Assembly: GCA_016222805.1 (NCBI GenBank)
Contig: JACRQG010000013.1
Span: 1-64,000 of the forward strand
DNA length: 64,000 bases
Source of the DNA: Verrucomicrobiota bacterium
Lineage (GTDB): Bacteria; Verrucomicrobiota; Verrucomicrobiia; Opitutales; Opitutaceae
Direction of reading: 5' to 3'
Positions 58,755 through 64,000 of the stretch are shown here, piece after piece. How positions within the stretch are numbered: the first letter of the stretch is position 1; each line of letters starts with the position of its first letter. The notes under the pieces were generated by a model. It had not been told where the DNA came from. It did no database searches and saw only the letters and a program-made list of their open reading frames with translations. Both the position numbers and the translations under genes were made by a program.

Positions 58755-60760
58755 TCTCACCATCTTTGGTTGGGTCATTTATTGTCATGCTGGCTGGGGC
58801 TGTGATACTCTGGTCGAATCCGGCGAGGATTGTAAATCGACTTGTTTGCTCGTGTTCGGCGCATATTGCGCTTTGGTTAATGTGTTCATATTTTGCCACC
58901 AGTGCACCGAAAGGATCTGCGGAGGGTTTGTTTTGGGTTAGGGTTTCAGCTGCCGCAGGGGCTTCGATTGCGATGCATTTCTGGCTCGTTAAGGAGAGTA
59001 TTGTAACAGTAGGAAGGCTCATCAGGGCCGAAGGTGCTTGGAGGTTTGGAGTGTGGGCGTTGATTTCATTTGTACTTACATTAGTTTGTTTCACGGAACA
59101 TTTTATTCCGGCAAACTCTACTGATTCGCAAAGGATATATGGGTGGGGATATAGAGCATACGCGGGTGTTGCACTCCTATTATACATTTTCCTGATTCTC
59201 GATGCTGCGAGGACTATAAGGCGGCTTGATGGAGGGCGCAGGATTGAATTGCAGGTTTGGCTGCTTGGTGGGTGCAGCGTTGCCGCGACTGTGTTGGGGC
59301 TCATGGCGCTTCGCAGTTTTACTAGGGATTCGCGATTCATCGAGCTTCAGCCTCTAATGATTATTGTGTTCTATGTTGGTACTGTTATTGCAATAACAAC
59401 CCATAGGATTTTTGATGCTCGGCAGATCGTTGTGTTTTTTTTCCAAAAGATCTCGTTGATTGTTGTCGTATCGGCGATTGCCTACTCTTTTTACTCTACC
59501 TCTGTTTTTTTTGTGCCGAGTATTGTGGGATTTGTCGGCACAATTGCAGTAGCGCTCGTTGCCCGATCGGTTCTCAGTGGTTGGCTTGATCGGGTCTTTG
59601 AATTCTATCCGGAAGGGAATAATGCTCGTCAGGCGGTACTATTGGCGGCACAGCGTGGAACTAGAATGGATGACCTAGAGGCTGCGTTTTGTGGGGTATT
59701 GAGAGGATGGGGGCAGAGTGAAAAAGCTGTAGTAGATTGTGATAGTGGTAAGTCTCTATCGGGTGTTGAGTATGATGTTTCACGACTGCAATCAATTCGC
59801 CGTGCAATGCGTCAGTTGCGCTGGATCACACCAGAGCGTCTTGCGCGCGAGCGTAGTACAAGTGAGCGAGCCGACTTGGCGGAGTTCCTCAGGGTCAGTC
59901 AACTCGGTGTCTTGGTCTACGCCGAAGGGCCTTCGCTGACGGTGCTGGTGGGGGTGGGGGTGGGGGCGGCGCGCCGGCCGTATACCTACCCGCAGGTGAC
60001 GCAGTTGATGGAACTGGCTTCGATCATGGAGAGCGCTCTCGAGCGCGCGCATTTTTCCGCGAAGGTGCAGCGCACGGAACAACTCGCCACGGTTGGGCTC
60101 GTCGGCGCGAGCCTCGCTCACGAGATCCGCAACCCGCTGGTCTCAATCAAGACCTTCGTGCAGCTCCTGCCCACGCATCATCAGGACCCGGCCTTTCGGG
60201 AGAAGTTTTTCCGGCTGATCGGCAGTGAGGTGGATCGGATCGATCAGTTGACCGAGCAGTTGTTGGATCTCTCCGCTCCCCGTGCCTACGCGGCGGTGGA
60301 GGTGGCGTTGCACGAGGTCATGCGTTCCAGTTTGGAACTGGTCACGGCGAAGGCCGCCGACAAACAGGTGGCGTTCAGTGCGGATTTCTCAGCCCGGCCG
60401 GACACGGTTTTCACCGATCCGGCGGCGGCCAAGCAGGTCATGTTGAATCTCTGCTTCAACGCCATCCAGGCGGTCGATGCGCACCGCGGCGAAGAATGCT
60501 GGGTGCGGGTCGCCACCCGCAATGTGGACGGCGGGGTGGAAATGTCGGTGTCGGATAGCGGACCAGGGATCGCCCCCGAAATGCGCGACCGGCTCTTTCA
60601 GCCTTTCCAGACGACCAAATCGACGGGGTTTGGTCTAGGGCTTGCGATTTGCCGGGACATTCTCGCCAATCTCCATGCCAGTATCAGCGTCGACCCGCCC
60701 GTAGCAGGGAAGGGGGCGACCTTTCGCGTGACCTATCCATGCCAAGTCTCATTGTCCTAG
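58748..60760 (+). CDS. Membrane sensor histidine kinase with AT-rich N-terminal half
   Basis: The 670-residue protein has about seven to eight membrane helices in the first 290 residues, then a GAF-like domain, H458 in LAHEIRNPLVS, and an ATPase domain with NLCFNAIQAV, DSGPGI and GFGLGL. Its overall plan and the linker (ITPERL, then FTYP/YTYPQV and a SIMESALE helix) match the kinase at 53601, so they are paralogues. The first ~1080 bp are AT-rich: 23 of 60 bases are G or C at 59401-59460, against 36 of 60 at 60121-60180. The boundary is near 59,830. Its ATG overlaps the ketosynthase stop by 7 bp. Confidence 0.88.
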   Translation: MLVSPSLVGSFIVMLAGAVILWSNPARIVNRLVCSCSAHIALWLMCSYFATSAPKGSAEGLFWVRVSAAAGASIAMHFWLVKESIVTVGRLIRAEGAWRFGVWALISFVLTLVCFTEHFIPANSTDSQRIYGWGYRAYAGVALLLYIFLILDAARTIRRLDGGRRIELQVWLLGGCSVAATVLGLMALRSFTRDSRFIELQPLMIIVFYVGTVIAITTHRIFDARQIVVFFFQKISLIVVVSAIAYSFYSTSVFFVPSIVGFVGTIAVALVARSVLSGWLDRVFEFYPEGNNARQAVLLAAQRGTRMDDLEAAFCGVLRGWGQSEKAVVDCDSGKSLSGVEYDVSRLQSIRRAMRQLRWITPERLARERSTSERADLAEFLRVSQLGVLVYAEGPSLTVLVGVGVGAARRPYTYPQVTQLMELASIMESALERAHFSAKVQRTEQLATVGLVGASLAHEIRNPLVSIKTFVQLLPTHHQDPAFREKFFRLIGSEVDRIDQLTEQLLDLSAPRAYAAVEVALHEVMRSSLELVTAKAADKQVAFSADFSARPDTVFTDPAAAKQVMLNLCFNAIQAVDAHRGEECWVRVATRNVDGGVEMSVSDSGPGIAPEMRDRLFQPFQTTKSTGFGLGLAICRDILANLHASISVDPPVAGKGATFRVTYPCQVSLS

Positions 60761-62517
60761 CCACCCACGATTCCGCGTTGGCGGAAGCCTGGGAGCGGCA
60801 GTTGCCGGCCGGGCGGGTGGTTCTGCGGCTGGAACGGCATGCCATGCCGGGGGGCACGGCCCCGGGGTTTGCGGCGGTGGTGGTGCTGGACGCGGTGTGC
60901 GAGCCGGTTCTGCCTCCCTCTTTGGGTCGATGCCCGACGATCTTCGTGGGCGAGCCCCGCAGTCTGCCGTTCGAGCAGGCGAAGTTGAACGGCCGGGCCA
61001 AAGCCTATCTGTCCTACGAAGAGAGCGGGACCAGGCTCGCGGAGATCCTCCCGTTGGTGGAGGAACTCGCGGAGAAGCAGTCGCTGGTGGAGATGCTGAC
61101 GGAAAAGGGGAGAAAGGTGGAAACCACGCGCTTGGCGCCGCGCCCGGTGCTGGCGGATGCGGCGGAATGGTGGGATTTCATGGAAGGCGCCCTGGAGAAC
61201 CTCGATGCGCGGGACCGGGTTATCGCCGAGTTCCGGCGGGCGTCGCGCCAGCTGCTGCGTGCGTCGCACGTCGTCTTTTTTCAGCGCGAACCCGACGGGT
61301 TTCGGGCGGACCGGGGGACTTCCTATTTTGCAGCGGACGATCCGCTGGTGGCGTTCTTCGAGCGCCATCCGGCCGTGATTGACGGGTTGAACTGGGACAT
61401 GCCCGCCGATCCCGTGGCGGAGCTGGCCGTGCGGAACCGGCTCGCCCTGTGGGGGGCCCGCCTGCTCGTGCCTGTCCATGACAATGGCCGGCTCCTCGGC
61501 TTGATCGCCTTTGGGGTGCGGGACGACGGCCAGGTTTACGACGATACCGACCGGGCGCGGGCGATCCATCTGGCACGTCTGTTGCGCCACGCGCTCGCGA
61601 AGTCCGCCGAGTTTTCCCGCCTCAATCTGCTGGCGGATCGCGCCAGCATCGGCGCCAAGTACCTTCCCGGCACCCTGGTGTTGGGCGCGGATGAAAATCC
61701 GCCGCGCCATGTTCCCCTGGTCGTGCGGGAGCTGATCGGCCAGGCGCGTCGCACGCGCGAAATCTGCCGGGCGATGCCAGGCGAAGGCCAGCCGTTCCGG
61801 GCGAGTGCCGGGCTTATTCTCGAAACCGGAGGGATCTGGGCCTTCTGGGAGGAGGCGAGCGGTGAGGTTCACGATGCGGCCATGCGCGAGCGGGCCGGGC
61901 GCCGCGAGGTGCTGCGGGAACTGGCGCTGACGCTGAGCCATGAACTGGGAAACGCGTTGGTGTCGCTGACGACCTTCCGCCACGCCGGGCTGGAGCGACC
62001 CCTGCCTCCGCCGATGATTGACACGATCAAGACCGACGTGGCCCAACTCGAGGCGCTGAACGGGAACCTCGCCCTGATGCAGGGTCTGCATGAAGCGGAA
62101 CCCGAACAGGTCGATCTCCGGGAACTGGCCCAGCAGATTGGGCATTCCCTGGGGTTCCGGGTCGAAGTCGGACCGGATCCGGTCGTCCTGGCGGTCAACC
62201 GAAAGCTGGTTGATTTTGCCCTGCGGGCGTTGATTCGCACCGTGGGAGAGAATCATCCGGAGCGGGGGGTGAAGGACTTGGCGCTGAAAGTCCGGTCGAC
62301 CGGCAGTGGCCCGGAGTTGACTGCGCTGCTCTCCCTCAAGGGCAAGTATCTGGAACTGGAGGGAATCCTTCCTGAACCAGTCGAGGGCGCGGTGCCGAAC
62401 CAGGGACGCTTGGGAGTTTTCCTAGCCAAGGAGATTCTGCGCCTCCACCACGGCGAGATCCACGCGGGACCCGGCATGGAAGGCACGGAGATCCTGATTG
62501 CGCTCCGGAAGCTGTGA
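60739..62517 (+). CDS. Degenerate histidine-kinase-like protein with receiver-like and GAF-like parts
   Basis: The 592-residue soluble protein begins with a receiver-like domain without the conserved acidic site (LIVLATHDSALAEAW, VVVLDAVCEP). A coiled coil follows (about 120-145), then a GAF-like domain (roughly 160-325). Next comes a phospho-acceptor-like helix with H401 (LSHELGNALVS). The ATPase-like end keeps the general shape (LVDFALRALIRTVGEN; LGVFLAKEILRLHHG) but has no clear N-box, DxGxG or GxGLGL. It may therefore be a pseudokinase that partners with the neighbouring kinases. Its start overlaps the previous gene by 22 bp. Confidence 0.75.
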   Translation: MPSLIVLATHDSALAEAWERQLPAGRVVLRLERHAMPGGTAPGFAAVVVLDAVCEPVLPPSLGRCPTIFVGEPRSLPFEQAKLNGRAKAYLSYEESGTRLAEILPLVEELAEKQSLVEMLTEKGRKVETTRLAPRPVLADAAEWWDFMEGALENLDARDRVIAEFRRASRQLLRASHVVFFQREPDGFRADRGTSYFAADDPLVAFFERHPAVIDGLNWDMPADPVAELAVRNRLALWGARLLVPVHDNGRLLGLIAFGVRDDGQVYDDTDRARAIHLARLLRHALAKSAEFSRLNLLADRASIGAKYLPGTLVLGADENPPRHVPLVVRELIGQARRTREICRAMPGEGQPFRASAGLILETGGIWAFWEEASGEVHDAAMRERAGRREVLRELALTLSHELGNALVSLTTFRHAGLERPLPPPMIDTIKTDVAQLEALNGNLALMQGLHEAEPEQVDLRELAQQIGHSLGFRVEVGPDPVVLAVNRKLVDFALRALIRTVGENHPERGVKDLALKVRSTGSGPELTALLSLKGKYLELEGILPEPVEGAVPNQGRLGVFLAKEILRLHHGEIHAGPGMEGTEILIALRKL

Positions 62518-63374
62518 AAACGGCGAGCTTGGGAGAGACCATCCTCGGCTGGGCCACGAGGGATCCGGCGGTGGAACTGCTGGTGCTGATTGGATCGAGA
62601 GCCCGTGCGGAAAAGGGTTTCGCCGCCGCCGACGATCATTCCGATTGGGACTTCCAGATCGCAACGGCGGATCCGCAGCGCTTCCAAAGCGGCACATGGC
62701 TGGAGGCGCTCGGCCTGCCGCCGCTGGCCTACGTCTGGCGCACCGGACGGCTGGGCAGTTCGCAAAAGGCCAGCGCGGTCACGCCGGCAGGGGAGCTCGA
62801 TCTTGTGGTGCTGCCGGTGCAGCCACTGCGTCAGGTGGCGGCCGTGGTCACACAGGGCGACGGGACCGTTCCGGCGGCGGTGCGTCCGGCGCTGGGCGAC
62901 CTGGCGGCGGTCCTGGCAGGTGGCTTTCGCATTCTGAAAGGCGAGCCGGAGTTCGGGCGGTTTTTCGAGTTGGTGTCGCAGCAGGCCCCGGGCAATCGGC
63001 TGGACGATCGGGAAGTTCTCGGTCTGGCGGAGGCTTTCGTATGCGACTATGTGTTCGTCCGCCGCAAGATCGCGCGGGGAGAACTGGTGGCCGCGCAGCG
63101 GTGGCTGCATCAGCAACTCGCGGAAGCGAACTACCGGCTGCTCCACGAACTGCGCCTCCGCCGCGGTGAGCCCAGTTTTCCTGATGCCCGCCGCCTCGAG
63201 CAGCTCGGCGAGCCACTGGCATCGGCGCTGATTCTCGGAGGCAGGCCGGACGCCCGCGAACTGCGGGCCGCGGCCGCCGCGATGGCCGGGGTCTTGCGGC
63301 AGCTGATGCAGTCCCTCGTGGGCGATCGGTGGCGGTGGCCTGATCTCGCGGCGTCAGGTTTGGGCACTGAATAG
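62514..63374 (+). CDS. Nucleotidyltransferase-fold protein (aminoglycoside 6-adenylyltransferase-like)
   Basis: The 286-residue protein has the nucleotidyltransferase GS motif (LIGSRAR, with G27 and S28) followed by D44 and D46 (DHSDWDFQI), the metal-binding pair. The rest is mainly helical and resembles the streptomycin adenylyltransferase-type family, which transfers AMP or NMP to a hydroxyl. There is no reason to call it a resistance gene here. It begins at a GTG overlapping the previous stop (GTGA), so it belongs to the right arm of the island. Its 3' end overlaps the convergent ABC gene by 21 bp. Confidence 0.75.
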   Translation: MKTASLGETILGWATRDPAVELLVLIGSRARAEKGFAAADDHSDWDFQIATADPQRFQSGTWLEALGLPPLAYVWRTGRLGSSQKASAVTPAGELDLVVLPVQPLRQVAAVVTQGDGTVPAAVRPALGDLAAVLAGGFRILKGEPEFGRFFELVSQQAPGNRLDDREVLGLAEAFVCDYVFVRRKIARGELVAAQRWLHQQLAEANYRLLHELRLRRGEPSFPDARRLEQLGEPLASALILGGRPDARELRAAAAAMAGVLRQLMQSLVGDRWRWPDLAASGLGTE

Positions 63375-64000
63375 CTCGGCGATCACATCTTCGAGTGGCA
63401 CGTCCTCGATCGTGATGTCGGCGACGGGACCGGCGCTGAGCACTTCCTGGGACACGGCCACCACCAGGTCTCCCGGTACGCACAGCGTGAACTTCCCGTC
63501 CGGCGTCCGGGTGGTGGCCGCCAGGCGCGACTGCCAAGTGTCGGGGAAGGCCCCGTGGGCGGTGGCCGCCGGAACAAAGCTGATGATCTTCTTGCGCGCG
63601 CCGCCGGCGGTCTCCAGCCGGTCTAGGGCGCCATCGTAGATCTTTCGCCCCTTGTGGATCACGATCACGCGTTCACAGAGCTCCTGGATGTCAGCCATGT
63701 AATGGCTGGTGAGCAGGATCGTGACACGGTGGCGGCGGTTGTAATCACGAAGGAACTGCCGGACGTTTTTCTGCGAGACCACGTCAAGGCCGATGGTGGG
63801 TTCGTCGAGGAACAGCACCCGGGGCCGGTGGAGCAGGGCCGCGATGAGTTCCATCTTCATCCGCTCACCGAGCGACAACTCCCGCACCATCACGTTGAGC
63901 TTGCCGCGGACGCCGAGGAGGTCGACCAGTTCGTCGAGGGTCGACTGGTACTGCGCGAGCGGCAGCCCGTAGATGGCGCGAAACAGGGTGAAGGACTCGA
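63354..64000 (-). CDS. ABC transporter ATP-binding protein, partial at the window edge
   Basis: The reading frame continues to the right-hand end, so the N-terminus with the Walker A motif lies outside the window. Visible are the signature LSLGERMK, Walker B VLFLDEPTIGLD, the D-loop region, and the H-loop switch (LLTSHYM). A C-terminal extension typical of ABC-2-type exporters follows. The order ESFTLFRAIYGLP at the cut end matches the region between Walker A and the signature in ABC-2 ATPases related to viologen or antibiotic exporters. The permease genes must lie downstream on the minus strand or in another operon; none is visible here. Confidence 0.88.
   Translation of the reverse strand, partial: ESFTLFRAIYGLPLAQYQSTLDELVDLLGVRGKLNVMVRELSLGERMKMELIAALLHRPRVLFLDEPTIGLDVVSQKNVRQFLRDYNRRHRVTILLTSHYMADIQELCERVIVIHKGRKIYDGALDRLETAGGARKKIISFVPAATAHGAFPDTWQSRLAATTRTPDGKFTLCVPGDLVVAVSQEVLSAGPVADITIEDVPLEDVIAELFSAQT

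Noticed and set aside
62514-63374. Reading the nucleotidyltransferase as an antibiotic-resistance gene
   Set aside because: The fold resembles aminoglycoside adenylyltransferases, but the gene is part of a chromosomal signalling operon and no mobile element is present.
50720-63374. Calling the region a PrsK/PrsR exosortase system
   Set aside because: The kinases resemble PrsK, but there is no exosortase, PEP-CTERM substrate or sigma-54-type PrsR in the window.

Overview
The window is a 64 kb stretch of high-GC bacterial chromosome, densely coded on both strands. It has no rRNA, tRNA, CRISPR array or insertion sequence that I can see. The gene content suggests a Verrucomicrobiota bacterium of the Opitutaceae type. 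The pointers are a long IspG with an inserted domain, a dnaG-rpoD pair, mreBCD-mrdA, fused Bat proteins, a DUF5069 protein, few clear Shine-Dalgarno sites, and purine-rich intergenic tracts. This placement is inference from content, not from a marker-gene comparison.

Layout. 1-534: no gene, possibly a structured RNA. 535-6992 (minus): isoprenoid and envelope operon uppS-cdsA-dxr-rseP-ispG. 7174-9099 (minus): an AXE1-family esterase and a putative lipoprotein. 9128-15662 (plus): an MTAP-type phosphorylase, a GT87 membrane protein, then MoxR, DUF58 and TgpA-like transglutaminase genes. 15634-20110 (minus): cell-shape operon mreB-mreC-mreD-mrdA. 20289-22604 (plus): a CPA2 antiporter with two RCK_C domains. 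22671-27187 (minus): dnaG-rpoD-lipoprotein-tatA, closed by a good terminator. 27413-30361 (plus): a DUF362-like secreted protein, a lone nuoA, and a PTS EIIA/diadenylate cyclase fusion.

30369-41756 holds mostly short housekeeping and accessory genes: DUF4412, YhcH family, rlmJ, a hybrid histidine kinase, an MFS transporter, Hsp20, MazG-like, DUF5069, FmdB-like, a Mog-type protein, gluQ, a LOG-family gene frameshifted at a G-run, and a Nudix hydrolase. 41781-49146 (minus) is a complete Bat operon, moxR-DUF58-batA-batB/C-batD/E, the second MoxR cluster in the window. 49311-50598 holds a GGQ release-factor-like gene and a MOSC-domain gene.

50720-63374 is the most unusual region. It is a divergent signalling island opening from a 727-bp intergenic region. 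The left arm carries a membrane histidine kinase, a response regulator fused to a degenerate kinase module, and two DNA-binding proteins with atypical receivers. The right arm is a translationally coupled operon: receiver-kinase, a beta-ketoacyl-synthase-like enzyme with an altered active site, a second membrane kinase, a degenerate kinase and a nucleotidyltransferase. The membrane halves of both sensor kinases and the ketosynthase gene are AT-rich, whereas the kinase catalytic halves match the GC-rich chromosome, which implies mosaic or acquired DNA. The window ends inside an ABC transporter ATPase gene.
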